From Myxococcota bacterium (GTDB taxonomy: Bacteria; Myxococcota; XYA12-FULL-58-9; JALHOP01), in contig JALHOP010000004.1 in assembly GCA_022842935.1 (NCBI GenBank), forward strand, positions 62,001-126,000: DNA of 64,000 bases, in the 5' to 3' direction. Made by a program: the position numbers and the translations under genes. Below, in pieces: positions 33,216 to 42,672 of the stretch (positions are counted from its first letter, which is position 1; each line of letters starts with the position of its first letter). The notes beneath the pieces are model-generated. The model made no database searches and was not told the DNA's origin. It saw only the letters and a list, made by a program, of their open reading frames with translations.

Positions 33216-33244
33216 GGAATACGGGACGGGAGGCGATTTGTCAA
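33216..33244 (-). promoter_or_regulatory. rplC promoter with consensus -35 box
   Basis: On the minus strand a perfect TTGACA (33244-33239), a 17-base spacer and TATTCC (33221-33216) are followed at once by GCGCGCCC. The predicted start is near 33209, giving a leader of about 60 bases. The GC-rich stretch after the -10 box is shared with the rpsL and rpsJ promoters. Confidence 0.7.
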
Positions 33245-33269
33245 TTGGTTAGGGCGAGACAACCAACGC

Positions 33270-34913
33270 CTAGTCGAGCGGCTTTGCCGGGAAGGCGCTT
33301 GGCGGCGCCGGGACATTCAAGAGCTTGGCGACGGTATGCGTGAAGGTCGAGAACGAGAGCTCTTCGTCGATGACACGGCCAGCAGTGACGTGCTTGGGCG
33401 CGCGCACGAGGAATGGAACCGTGAGGTCGTACGTGTAGGGCATGCCGTGGGTTGCCCCCGAGCCGTCGCCGAAGCCGGCACCGGGCTTCAGGACCACCAT
33501 GATGTCGCCGTCGGACTCCGGTGGGTAGGCGTTGCAGACCAGCGCCTCGAGGCTCGCGTCGCTTGGGCAGGTGGCGGGTAGTTTGCCAACGTCGAACGCG
33601 GCGGCGATGCCTTGGTTGGCCTCGAGGGTCGCGAGTAGGCGAGGGACCAGGCGCTCGCGGACGCCGGCCGCGCGGCCTTCCGGAGTGAGCGCGACGAAGG
33701 CGCCAACGAAGCCGTATAGCCACTGTCCGGGTCCCAGGAGGGCGTTGGCGGTCTTCATCAGCTCCACGGTGATGGCCTCGCGCGACATGCGCTTCAAATC
33801 GCGACATGGTCGACCCCAGCGGTCCGCGGAAGCGGACTTGCACTCCGGCCGCAGGGGCTGCACCTCGGGGATCGGCTCGACACCATGGTCAGCCGACAAT
33901 GCTACAGCCCAGCCATCGGCGCCGAAGCGCTTGTCGAGACCATCGAACAGACGGGCGAGGGTTCCGTCGAGTCGGAGCAGCTCGTCCCAAGCTTCCCAGG
34001 CGTCTGGGCCGAAGGCGTGACCGATAATGTCATTTGCCGAAAGCGAAAGTGACAGGAGGGTCGGTTGGCCTTCGCGGCGCTCCGCGTCCAGCGCCGCGAG
34101 CGCCAGCTCGACCAGCATCATGTCGGACTGTGGGCTCAAGCGGACAGCAGCGCCGAGTGGCGCCTCACGGATGAGATCGTGGGGAAAAGCGCGCATGCTT
34201 GGCTCTTCGCCGTCTTGGTCATCAGGCGTGAGCACGTGTTTGGCGAGCCACGCTGGGTCGAGCGGGGTCCATGGTTGGGCTAGCCGTTCTGGAATGGTGC
34301 GCGAGATGTCGACTGCCCAGGGTGGCAACGCCTCGCTGTAGTATGTCGACGTGACGAGCTCGGCGGTCTCGATGTCGAACCAAACCGCGACCTTCGGTGC
34401 CTTGCCCACCGGCAAGATGGCGCCGCGGTCCTTGAGCGAGAGGCCGAGCACGAGCGCATCCGGATAGCCCGCGCGGAACATGTCGGCGACCCCATCGACG
34501 CGCAGGACCTTGGGCGAAGCACCGGCGCGCGCCGACACACCGCGGGTCGAGACCAGTCGGGTATCGTCGTCCATCATCGTGGACACCACGCGGCTGCCTC
34601 GGAGCGCCTCGTTCGACATCACGCCGGTGCGCGCGGGTGGTGCTCCCGTGAATAGCGCCGCGTGTCCGCAGGCCGTCTCCGTCGCGCCATGCGCGTAGCG
34701 GATCGCGCGTACGTACGTACCCTCGCGCCGCAGTCGTGCGAAGCCGCCGTCCGCTGGCAACGTCTCGAGTCGCTCACTTGCAACCCATGCGGCGAGCTGA
34801 TCGACGACAATGGTCACAACGACGGGCGCGGCTGCCGACTTCTTCGGCGCAGGCTCGCTGCGCAGGCTTCCACAGGCCACCACGGTAAGGCAGAGCAGGG
34901 GGAGGTACTTCAC
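33270..34913 (-). CDS. Alkaline-phosphatase-fold phosphodiesterase lipoprotein
   Basis: The 547-residue product starts with a lipoprotein signal (V-V-A-C, Cys at about residue 14). It has the type I phosphodiesterase/nucleotide pyrophosphatase layout: V-V-D-Q-L (first metal Asp), G-A-T-E-T-A-C-G-H (nucleophile Thr), N-D-I-I-G-H (Asp and His), S-A-D-H-G (Asp-His pair) and T-H-G-M (last His). Both zinc sites are therefore present. It should hydrolyse phosphoesters at the outer or inner membrane surface; the substrate is unknown. The GTG at 34913 places the signal peptide at the N terminus. Confidence 0.88.
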   Translation of the reverse strand: MKYLPLLCLTVVACGSLRSEPAPKKSAAAPVVVTIVVDQLAAWVASERLETLPADGGFARLRREGTYVRAIRYAHGATETACGHAALFTGAPPARTGVMSNEALRGSRVVSTMMDDDTRLVSTRGVSARAGASPKVLRVDGVADMFRAGYPDALVLGLSLKDRGAILPVGKAPKVAVWFDIETAELVTSTYYSEALPPWAVDISRTIPERLAQPWTPLDPAWLAKHVLTPDDQDGEEPSMRAFPHDLIREAPLGAAVRLSPQSDMMLVELALAALDAERREGQPTLLSLSLSANDIIGHAFGPDAWEAWDELLRLDGTLARLFDGLDKRFGADGWAVALSADHGVEPIPEVQPLRPECKSASADRWGRPCRDLKRMSREAITVELMKTANALLGPGQWLYGFVGAFVALTPEGRAAGVRERLVPRLLATLEANQGIAAAFDVGKLPATCPSDASLEALVCNAYPPESDGDIMVVLKPGAGFGDGSGATHGMPYTYDLTVPFLVRAPKHVTAGRVIDEELSFSTFTHTVAKLLNVPAPPSAFPAKPLD

Positions 34914-34968
34914 GGCGCGCCCTCTAGCCCAACCGCCGACCAGCGACAACTACGACGGGGCGAGGCCG

Positions 34969-35033
34969 AGAGCGTGTCTCATAACCCGCCACACGCCTCG
35001 AACGACCTCAGTGCGGGTTATGAGATACGCTCT
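34969..35033. repeat. 21-bp near-perfect inverted repeat
   Basis: The arms 34969-34989 and 35013-35033 are complementary except for one G-T position and enclose a 23-base loop. The core of each arm is TCTCATAACCCGC or its complement. It sits 4 bases after the end of the TonB gene and 55 bases before the phosphodiesterase start. It could end TonB transcription, but no T-run follows. The long arms also resemble paired transposon ends. Confidence 0.85.
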
Positions 35034-35036
35034 AGT

Positions 35037-36269
35037 CTAGAGCGGTAGCCGGAAGCCGCCGCCGTCTCTGAACTCGAGCGTAAAGCCGAACTGGAAGGTG
35101 ATGTTGCCGTTCCCGTCGGCGAGCGCTGGGGGGGGATTGTTGAAGGGCTCGGCCCTGCGGAACGCGTTGACCGCTTCGGCGTCGAGGAAGTCGAGTCCGC
35201 TCGAGCGCATGACGACGGCGTCTTTGAGCTTGCCGTCTTTGCCGAGCGTGATCTGCAACGTGGTCGTGCGCGTGAGCTGTCCAAAGACGTTGCCGCTCGG
35301 GTCGCGGCGACGGAACTCGCTCACCGGGTTCCAGTGCTGCGAGACGCCTTTTTTCATGCGGTTGAAAAAGCCGGCGTAGACGAACTCGCGCGACTTCAAG
35401 AAGGTGCCTTCGCCCTCCTGCTCGTCGATTGCGTCCGGGGCTGGGGCCCCAGCGACGCGCGAGAGGACCCCGATGGTTGGCACGAGGTCGGCGACCGCGC
35501 GGCCGAGCTTGGGGGCGCGACCGGGCTCGGCCTGTGCCTCTTGGCCCTCTTGACCGGGAGCGATGCGCAGCTTGGTTCCGTTGCCAGCGACCTCCTCCTT
35601 GGCCTCGCGGTTCTTCATGGTCCCCATGCGGGGATCGAGCGCAAGCGCCAAGCGGTCCTGCTCGGCGACCTTCGGGAACTCGAGTTGCGGCGCCTGTGCG
35701 GCCTTGGCGTCCTGCTTCTTCTTGTTCTTGGTCTGCTCTGACTTCGTGGAGTCGGGCCCGATCTCGAGGACGTTGGGGTTGCCGCCGACCTGGGGTGAGC
35801 TGACCCCTTCACTCTTCCGCGCGACGGTCAGCTCGTTCATCGCGTTGCCGTAGTTCTGCTGCTGATTGCGGCTGACTGTTTCTTTCTCGACGTTGGTGTT
35901 GTGCTCCGAGAGGTACTTCGCATCTTTGGGAGCGGTGCTGTCTGCGGTAGGGGGGACATCGACGATTTGCCCCTTCAAATCCTTTGGTAGCACCGGTTCG
36001 TCAGGCTTCTTCTCTGCTAATTTCTCTTTTTCCTTTTCGCGCTCGATTTGGTCCTTCGACTTCATGTTCGGCCGGGCGATTCGGCCGTCACCGGTCATGG
36101 GCACCATCTTGACCTTGGTGACCTTCTTGTCCGGCGTGTGTTGGCCAAAGCTGAAGAGCCTGATCGCCAATGGGACGGCGACGACGTGCAGCGCCAATGC
36201 CACGAGCAACGCCGCGGGTAGTGGCACCGGCGATCTGTCGAACCTGCGCTGGCGCTCGCGGTCGCCCAC
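35037..36269 (-). CDS. TonB-family energy-transducing protein
   Basis: The 410-residue protein has one N-terminal membrane helix (about 17-38) with short cytoplasmic basic residues. A long charged, disordered periplasmic region rich in Lys/Glu/Pro follows (about 45-300). The C-terminal TonB-like domain includes T-T-T-L-Q-I-T-L-G-K-D-G and V-V-M-R-S-S-G-L-D-F-L-D-A-E-A. TonB proteins pass proton-motive force from ExbB/ExbD to outer-membrane receptors or adventurous motility-like complexes. No exbBD is seen in the window. The periplasmic span is longer than in classical TonB. Confidence 0.85.
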   Translation of the reverse strand: MGDRERQRRFDRSPVPLPAALLVALALHVVAVPLAIRLFSFGQHTPDKKVTKVKMVPMTGDGRIARPNMKSKDQIEREKEKEKLAEKKPDEPVLPKDLKGQIVDVPPTADSTAPKDAKYLSEHNTNVEKETVSRNQQQNYGNAMNELTVARKSEGVSSPQVGGNPNVLEIGPDSTKSEQTKNKKKQDAKAAQAPQLEFPKVAEQDRLALALDPRMGTMKNREAKEEVAGNGTKLRIAPGQEGQEAQAEPGRAPKLGRAVADLVPTIGVLSRVAGAPAPDAIDEQEGEGTFLKSREFVYAGFFNRMKKGVSQHWNPVSEFRRRDPSGNVFGQLTRTTTLQITLGKDGKLKDAVVMRSSGLDFLDAEAVNAFRRAEPFNNPPPALADGNGNITFQFGFTLEFRDGGGFRLPL

Positions 36270-36464
36270 CGTGTGTTGCCTCTCCCATCGACGCTAGCGA
36301 CCGTGATTTAGGTCGTCAAGCTTGGCTGCGGCCGAGGCCCGTCAAACGTGGTTTTTCGGGGCCCCTGCGTATCCAGGAATCTTATCCCTAAATGGCGCGG
36401 CGGCCAGAGTCTCGCTCCCGGCGACGCTGACGCGGTGTGTTGGCGGGTCTTCGCGCGGGCGTCG

Positions 36465-37808
36465 TCAAAGCAACGTGCCCCGCAGAATGAGGGCGGCCGC
36501 AGAAAAGTAGATCGCAAGGCCACTTACGTCGACCAAGGTGGCCACCGCCGGTGCCGACGCGCTCGCCGGGTCGAGGCCAGCGCGTTTGAGCAGGAGCGGC
36601 AACATCGATCCGGCCAAGGTTCCGAAGAGCACGACGGCCACGAGGCTAATCGCGACCACACACGCAATGAGCACGTGATGTGGGCCATAAGCGTTGGTGA
36701 CGGTGCCCCAGATGACGATGCGGGCAAAGCCGATGGCGCCGAGCATGCCCCCGAGGACGAGTCCGGCGGCGATCTCCCGCCGCATCACTCGCCACCACTG
36801 CGCCATACCCACCTCGCCAAGCGCCATGGCGCGAATGACGAGCGTCGTCGCCTGCGAGCCCGAGTTGCCGCCGCTCGAGATGATGAGCGGCATGAACATC
36901 GACAGCACCACGGCCTTCGCAATTTCATGCTCGAAGTAGCCTAGCGTGGTCGCGGTGAGCATCTCACCGAGGAACAACACCGCGAGCCAGACGCCGCGTT
37001 TGCGCAGCAAGGGCCACAGCCTGATGGTCAAGTAGGGCTCGTCGAGGGCCTCGGTACCACCGAGCTTCTGGATGTCCTCGGTGGCTTCTTCTTGAAACAC
37101 GTCGACGATGTCGTCGACGGTGACGATGCCCTTGAGTCGGTTGTCTTTGTCGACGACGGGGATGGCGAGGAGTTGATGCTGACTGAACAGCCGGCTGACC
37201 TGTTCCTGGTCCATGTCTTCAGCGACCGTGACCATCTCGGTCTGCATGACATCGCGGACGCGGGCGGCTTGCTGCGCGGTGAACAAGTCGCCGAGCGATA
37301 CCACGCCGATCAGATGCTGTCCGTCATCGAGGACGTAGGCGTAGTAGACCGTGGCGAGGTTGTCGCGCGCTTGGCGCCGTAGATAGCTGATTGCTTCGTC
37401 GATGGTGAGATCGCCACGCACGGTCGCGTAGCGCGGGCTCATGAGGCCGCCAGCTTCGTCTTCGGCGTAAGCGAGCAGGACGCCCACCTCGCGGCGGGTG
37501 CGCACGTCTAGAGCCGCGAGAGCGGCCTCGCGTTCTTCGGGGGGGAGCTCTTGCACGACGTCAACAGCGTCTTCTGGGTCGAGCAGACGCAGCCAAGCGC
37601 GGCGCCGGGCCGGCTGGAGGGTCTGCAACATCTGAACTTGTTCGTGCGCGGTCAGCGTTACGAAGAGGTCTTCAGCGTCATCCGGCGGGAGCAGAGATAG
37701 GGCTTCGATGCGCTCGTCGAGCGACAGCGCGGGCCATGCGTCACGCACCTCTTCGAGGTCGGGCGTCTCTTCGATGGCGGCATCTGCCGATTCCTGGACG
37801 TCGCTCAT
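36465..37808 (-). CDS. mgtE: Magnesium transporter MgtE
   Basis: MgtE is a dimeric, Mg-gated Mg2+ channel of the inner membrane. The 447-residue protein has the MgtE N domain (about 20-125, with L-L-P-P-D-D-A-E-D-L), two CBS domains (about 135-260, with D-K-D-N-R-L-K-G-I-V-T-V-D-D) and five membrane helices (about 285-446). The pore signature I-S-S-G-G-N-S-G-S-Q-A-T-T is intact. The short upstream gap shows no M-box-like structure, so no riboswitch is called. Confidence 0.95.
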   Translation of the reverse strand: MSDVQESADAAIEETPDLEEVRDAWPALSLDERIEALSLLPPDDAEDLFVTLTAHEQVQMLQTLQPARRRAWLRLLDPEDAVDVVQELPPEEREAALAALDVRTRREVGVLLAYAEDEAGGLMSPRYATVRGDLTIDEAISYLRRQARDNLATVYYAYVLDDGQHLIGVVSLGDLFTAQQAARVRDVMQTEMVTVAEDMDQEQVSRLFSQHQLLAIPVVDKDNRLKGIVTVDDIVDVFQEEATEDIQKLGGTEALDEPYLTIRLWPLLRKRGVWLAVLFLGEMLTATTLGYFEHEIAKAVVLSMFMPLIISSGGNSGSQATTLVIRAMALGEVGMAQWWRVMRREIAAGLVLGGMLGAIGFARIVIWGTVTNAYGPHHVLIACVVAISLVAVVLFGTLAGSMLPLLLKRAGLDPASASAPAVATLVDVSGLAIYFSAAALILRGTLL

Positions 37809-37897
37809 TGGGCTTCCCGCGGCGCCGTCTCTTAGACGGACACGTCGCGGATGCCAAGACGATTCGAGGCTTCTGACCGATCGCTGAGGAGGCTCCT

Positions 37898-39283
37898 CTA
37901 AACTTCGAGCGCACCAATGCTGTCGGTTGCGAAACCTCCGCCGTTGCCGAAGCCGTTCGCGAGCGGCAAATCCACCGCTCGCATCGCAGTGATGAGCACC
38001 TTGGTGAGGTTCTCTCGCGTCGTCGAACGGTAGTGCACGTTGCCGCGAAGCGCTCCACCGGCGTGACCCGCGAGGAGCACCGGATAGTCATCGATGTTGT
38101 GCTCGCGTCCCTGCGTGACGTCGCTCGATGCCAGGATGGCGGACTGTTCGAGCAGGTTCGAGGCGCCTTCGGGGGTCGCGCGCAAACGTTCGAGAAAGAT
38201 CGCCAGGTGTTGCATCGTGATGGTCACACCGTGCGAGAGCTCGGGCTGGTCACCAGGCTCGTCGTGCGAGAGCGAGTGGCTGCCCTCAGTCACGCCGTCG
38301 TCGTCGAATGACGTGTAGCCAACGCTACCCGAATACATGATGCTGAAGACGCGGGAGCGATCGCAGGCGAGAGCCAGTGCGAGAACGTCCGCCATCGCGA
38401 TGGACAAATTCCGCAGCTGCTCGACGCCTTGCCGGTCGGGATACTCCGGGGGCTGTGCGGGGATGGTGCAGACGTTGGCGTTGTCCTCCTCGAGTGCTGC
38501 GATGCGGTTCTGCAGCTCGCTGACGCTGGTAAGGTGCTGGTCGAGGCGGCGGCGGTCGTTTGCGCTCACCTTTTTTTGCAATGCGGTCGCGTCGGCGTGC
38601 ACCGCATCGAGGATCTGCCGGCGAAGGGCGAGCTTGGGGTCGACGGTGCCCGCGTTGCTGGCAATGAAATCCGGCGCGAAGACGCGCTGGAATAGAGCGC
38701 GCGCCGAATAGAGGGGGCGGTTCACATCGTTAGGGCCATTGTGCGACAGGAAGTTGAGCGTGGTCCCTTCGCCGGTAATGACGCGCTTCGAAATGCCGAT
38801 CTCAAGCGAACGGAAAGCGGTGCGCTTGGCCGCGTCTTGCCCGTAAGCCGCTGCAACGACCTGATCGATGCTGGGCTTGCTGAACGTCGAGGAATAGCCG
38901 GCGTTACCCGGGTCCTGAGGAATCATCGGCGAGGCTGAAAGAAAGCCGACGCAGCCGGCGTGATGCCCGCGTTCATTCCCGGTCTTCACCTCGGTGCCCG
39001 AGACGACGGAAACGTAGCTCTGCAGGGGGGCCAAGGGCTGCAAGTTCGTCTTCAGGTCATAGTTGCTGCCTGTGCGGCTTGGCGTCCACGCCGGCAAGCG
39101 CACGCCGTTGCCCCAGAAGAACAACCCGAAGCGCTTGGCCAGCGGCGTGCCGTCCGCGAAAGCGTTGCCATTGGCGTTGAGCATGGTCTCGAACACCGGT
39201 AGGGCGAGCGTCGCCCCGAGACCAAAGGCCGCGCCGCGCAGGACCGTGCGGCGATCGATGAAGCGGCGCTTGAGCGGAATCAT
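37898..39283 (-). CDS. DUF1552 family protein, second copy
   Basis: The 461-residue protein begins with R-R-T-V-L-R-G-A-A-F-G and a hydrophobic stretch, a twin-arginine-like signal. It shares with the other copies the R-F-G-L-F-F-W-G-N-G strand, G-H-H-A-G-C, and the A-D-V-L-A-L-A-L-A-C-D-R-S-R-V helix, followed by H-S-L-S-H-D. It starts 4 bases inside the end of the DUF1592 gene, so the two are translated together. Function is unknown; export and partnership with the c-type-heme-motif DUF1592 protein are inferred. Confidence 0.9.
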   Translation of the reverse strand: MIPLKRRFIDRRTVLRGAAFGLGATLALPVFETMLNANGNAFADGTPLAKRFGLFFWGNGVRLPAWTPSRTGSNYDLKTNLQPLAPLQSYVSVVSGTEVKTGNERGHHAGCVGFLSASPMIPQDPGNAGYSSTFSKPSIDQVVAAAYGQDAAKRTAFRSLEIGISKRVITGEGTTLNFLSHNGPNDVNRPLYSARALFQRVFAPDFIASNAGTVDPKLALRRQILDAVHADATALQKKVSANDRRRLDQHLTSVSELQNRIAALEEDNANVCTIPAQPPEYPDRQGVEQLRNLSIAMADVLALALACDRSRVFSIMYSGSVGYTSFDDDGVTEGSHSLSHDEPGDQPELSHGVTITMQHLAIFLERLRATPEGASNLLEQSAILASSDVTQGREHNIDDYPVLLAGHAGGALRGNVHYRSTTRENLTKVLITAMRAVDLPLANGFGNGGGFATDSIGALEV

Positions 39284-40920
39284 TGGACCTCCGCGAGGCT
39301 TGCGTAGCGGAAGCCATCGCTCGAGGCGATCGCTTCCATGAGCGCTTTGACGGCGTAATTGCCAGCGGCGAACTGAGCGTCGATAGCGACGATGGTCGCC
39401 TCTTCGTTACGCGACTCCACGCGACCCACCGCGTAGCGGTACATCGTACGGGCGCCGCACGTCGTGGTCCGATCGTCTCCCGCGATAACCTCGGCAAGGC
39501 TTGCGAGACCGTCGAAGGTTTTCTCCTCGATATTGCCGGAGAGGTCGAGGGTGGCTCCGTTGTCGGTCGTGCGGTAGGCGCCGACGCCGTCGAAGCTCTC
39601 GAGGGCGAGGCCGATAGGGTCCATCAGGCTGTGGCACGCGGCACACGTTGCGTTGGTGCGGTGACTCGCGAGTCGGTCGCGCATGGTCGGAGCGTCCGCG
39701 TCCGGCTCGGGCACGACGGTCTCGACGTCGGGCGGTGGCGCGGCGACCGCCTCGCAGAGGACCGCCTCGCGAATGAACTTGCCTCGAAGGGTTGGTGAGG
39801 AGCGCTCGCTCGTCGCGTAGAGCGCGAGGAATCCGGGCTTGCCGAGTAGACCAAGGCGACCTTGACCTGCCGGGACATCGATTTGTCGGGTGTCACCTGT
39901 CACCGAGACGCCGTAGACCTGGCCGAGCGCGGCCGAGGCGAATGCGACATCGCTCGTGAACAGGTCCCGGTAGTCGCCATCGCCGTCACCAATGACCGCG
40001 GCGATGCTGCGTAGGATGTCCTCACGCATCGCGGGTCCGAGCTCTGCGCTCGTTGCTGGAAAGATGTCGCGGTTCTTGGTGAGGTCATCGAGCCGCTCGA
40101 GGCGCAACCAGTCGCGGAAGAAGTCGTCGAGTGCACTCTCGCGGCCGGAGCTCGCGAGTAATCGCCCGGCCTGCGCCTTTACCGTGGCCAGGTCGGTGAG
40201 TGCGTCTTCGTCCGCCAAAGCGGATAGCTCCTCGTCTGGCGGTGCGTGCGTGAGGAAATACGAGAGCCGTGTCGCCATGGCGTAGCTGTCGTAGCGGCCA
40301 CGGCTCGGATCGTCGGGATCGGCCTCGGGCAGCTCGACGCGGAAGAGAAAGCTCGGGGATTCGAGCAGGGCACTGATGATGAAGGCTACGCCTTGCCAGA
40401 CGTCGCTCGCGAGCGCGTTGGTCGCCGACGGCCCAATCGCGGCGAAGCGCGCTACTTCGTCGCTGCTGAGAGGTCGGCGGAAGATCTTGCGCCCGAGCGT
40501 GGTGGTGAGGCTGGTCCAGCACGCAGTGTCGCCCGCGTTCTGCGGCGTGCAGATGCCGAGGCGGGCCCGGCGGCTTGCGGCGGTCGCCTGAGCGCCGACG
40601 TCGAGGGCCGCGAGCTCGAGCTTTTCGACGGCGTTGGCCGAAAGCGTCGTCGACCCGGCACCGATGGCCTCGAGGCCGTTGATGATGGTGTCGCCCTCGA
40701 GGTCGGTGGGCACGACGATGTCGTTACCGAAGAGGTATCGCAAGCTGTTTTGGTATTCGGTGACCGTGAGGCGACGCAGCTGCGCGGGCGCGGCGACGAA
40801 GGGGCGAGGCCCATCGGCGCTCTCGCGCGTTACGGCGTCGTCGGCGTAGTCGCCGATGACGCCGACGCCACACCCAACCAGGGTGACCGCTGCAACAGCT
40901 AGGAATGACGAGCGCAACAC
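39280..40920 (-). CDS. DUF1592/DUF1588-type lipoprotein with heme motif
   Basis: The 546-residue product has a lipoprotein signal (L-V-G-C, Cys near 17). The multi-domain DUF1587-1595-1592-1588-1585 order of the planctomycete/myxobacterial family follows: R-R-L-T-V-T-E-Y-Q-N-S-L, Y-A-M-A-T-R-L-S-Y-F-L, then C-A-A-C-H in the DUF1588 part. C-x-x-C-H is the c-type heme attachment motif, so a periplasmic heme protein is possible. It comes first in a two-gene unit with DUF1552. The GTG at 40920 places the lipobox correctly. Confidence 0.88.
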   Translation of the reverse strand: MLRSSFLAVAAVTLVGCGVGVIGDYADDAVTRESADGPRPFVAAPAQLRRLTVTEYQNSLRYLFGNDIVVPTDLEGDTIINGLEAIGAGSTTLSANAVEKLELAALDVGAQATAASRRARLGICTPQNAGDTACWTSLTTTLGRKIFRRPLSSDEVARFAAIGPSATNALASDVWQGVAFIISALLESPSFLFRVELPEADPDDPSRGRYDSYAMATRLSYFLTHAPPDEELSALADEDALTDLATVKAQAGRLLASSGRESALDDFFRDWLRLERLDDLTKNRDIFPATSAELGPAMREDILRSIAAVIGDGDGDYRDLFTSDVAFASAALGQVYGVSVTGDTRQIDVPAGQGRLGLLGKPGFLALYATSERSSPTLRGKFIREAVLCEAVAAPPPDVETVVPEPDADAPTMRDRLASHRTNATCAACHSLMDPIGLALESFDGVGAYRTTDNGATLDLSGNIEEKTFDGLASLAEVIAGDDRTTTCGARTMYRYAVGRVESRNEEATIVAIDAQFAAGNYAVKALMEAIASSDGFRYASLAEVQ

Positions 40921-41428
40921 GTGACCGAAGCCTCCAGCCGCTCGGCGAGGGCGACCCGCGCGGCCGGCATGGTGACCGTGCGGGTCGAGCTCACCTCCGT
41001 TCCGAGAAGAAACCACAGGGTCTCCGGGGCGCGGCGGCGCCGCGGATGCTGAGAGAAGAAACGAGCTCGGCGGCTATCGGCGTCGGGGTCGCCGCAAGAC
41101 CCCGACGCCGAAGCTCACCATGGCAGACCGTCGGTAAGTCGGTCTGGAATGGGGGTCCAGTAACCCATTCGACGTTCCATTCAGCATTGACCGTGCCAGC
41201 GCTTGTCGGCGGCGAGAGGCGGCCAGATCGACGATCTGAGGCGACACGTGCAGCGGCGCGCGTAGGCGATTGTCCACGCTTGCGGATGATGACCCACACT
41301 CATCGTGCAAGGGGCGGCGGCAGGTTAAGGACGGCCCGCCGCAGTCGCCGATAGGGGACGGTCGCGGCCGGCGATCGACGACGCCTTGCCCGCGATGGCT
41401 GAGATCAAGAGCCACGTGGCGTATCTGC
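40921..41428. other. Non-coding region with a strong hairpin
   Basis: About 500 bases between the divergent DUF1592 and rpsL genes show no credible coding frame. The main structure is a 13-bp perfect stem (41078-41090 with 41098-41110) and a 7-base loop. It has no T-run, so it is not a normal terminator. The rest holds nothing recognised up to the rpsL promoter. Confidence 0.6.
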
Positions 41429-41458
41429 TTGACAGTTTGACCAGGCAGTCGTTAGAAG
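41429..41458 (+). promoter_or_regulatory. rpsL promoter
   Basis: TTGACA (41429-41434, perfect consensus), an 18-base spacer and TAGAAG (41453-41458) are followed directly by GCGCGC. The block GTTAGAAG plus CGCGC recurs before rpsJ. The rpsL ATG lies about 34 bases downstream. Confidence 0.7.
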
Positions 41459-41491
41459 GCGCGCTCCAAATTTAGGACGTTGCGAGTAACG

Positions 41492-41863
41492 ATGCCTACG
41501 ATTAACCAGCTGGTGCGAAAGCGCCGCGATGAGAAGCTGACCAAGAACAAGACGCCGGCCATGGAAGGCTGCCCGCAAAAGCGCGGCGTTTGTGTTCGCG
41601 TCTACACCTCGACCCCGAAGAAGCCGAATTCGGCGCTTCGCAAGGTCGCACGTGTGCGTTTGACCAACGGCTTCGAAGTGACCTCTTACATTCCTGGCGT
41701 GGGTCACAACCTCCAAGAGCACTCCGTCGTCTTGATTCGTGGTGGCCGCGTCAAGGACCTTCCTGGCGTTCGTTACCACATCATTCGAGGCACCCTCGAC
41801 GCGACTGGCGTTGAAGGTCGTCGCCAGGGCCGCTCGAAGTACGGCGCGAAAAGGCCGCAGTAG
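41492..41863 (+). CDS. rpsL: 30S ribosomal protein S12
   Basis: The 123-residue S12 sits at the decoding centre and helps control accuracy. The conserved [11 protein letters not shown] loop and [10 protein letters not shown] loop are present. The lysines at E. coli positions 42 and 87 are retained, so no streptomycin-resistance change is seen. The ATG at 41492 gives the family N terminus M-P-T-I-N-Q-L-V-R. rpsG follows 123 bases later. Confidence 0.99.
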   Translation: MPTINQLVRKRRDEKLTKNKTPAMEGCPQKRGVCVRVYTSTPKKPNSALRKVARVRLTNGFEVTSYIPGVGHNLQEHSVVLIRGGRVKDLPGVRYHIIRGTLDATGVEGRRQGRSKYGAKRPQ

Positions 41864-41918
41864 CACTGCTCGTATGTGATGCCGATGGCCTCACGGCCGC
41901 TTCGGTGCAACGTTTTTC

Positions 41919-41966
41919 GCATCGCTGGTGCGATGCTCGTTTCTCGGGTCGGCTTAAACCGGCCCG
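41919..41966 (+). promoter_or_regulatory. Two hairpins in the rpsL-rpsG spacer
   Basis: A 7-bp perfect stem with a TGGT loop (41919-41936) is followed by an 8-bp stem with one G-T pair (41945-41966). Neither has a T-run. In E. coli, S7 represses its operon by binding structured RNA between rpsL and rpsG. These hairpins occupy the matching place; S7 binding here is inference. Confidence 0.45.
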
Positions 41967-41986
41967 ATGTTGAGAGTGAGAAGTAA

Positions 41987-42460
<474 letters not shown>

Positions 42461-42517
42461 ACGCGTCTTTCAGTCAGGCCGCGATGCTCTACTAGGGTGT
42501 CGGTCTGTTCGTTAAAG

Positions 42518-42544
42518 CGGCCGGTTATCCCGGCCGTTTTTTTT
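42518..42544 (+). terminator. Intrinsic terminator after rpsG
   Basis: CGGCCGG (42518-42524) pairs with CCGGCCG (42530-42536) around a 5-base loop and is followed by eight T (42537-42544). It marks the end of the rpsL-rpsG transcript. Confidence 0.92.
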
Positions 42545-42672
42545 GACGTTTTATGGGCCGTCGCAAGTGCGGGTTGCACGCCTCTTTTTCCTGCCCTACG
42601 CTGAAAAAAGAGTGGCTGCCGTAAGCGCGTTGGATCCACTTTTTCTTCTCGCGTCGCTGGAGGGTGCGGAGC

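Noticed and set aside
37809-37897. M-box Mg riboswitch before mgtE
   Set aside because: The gap is only 89 bases and shows no M-box-like long paired structure or terminator.
41078-41110. 13-bp hairpin before rpsL as an intrinsic terminator
   Set aside because: No T-run follows on either strand and no gene ends nearby.
41492-41863. Streptomycin-resistance changes in S12
   Set aside because: The lysines matching E. coli positions 42 and 87 are both present.
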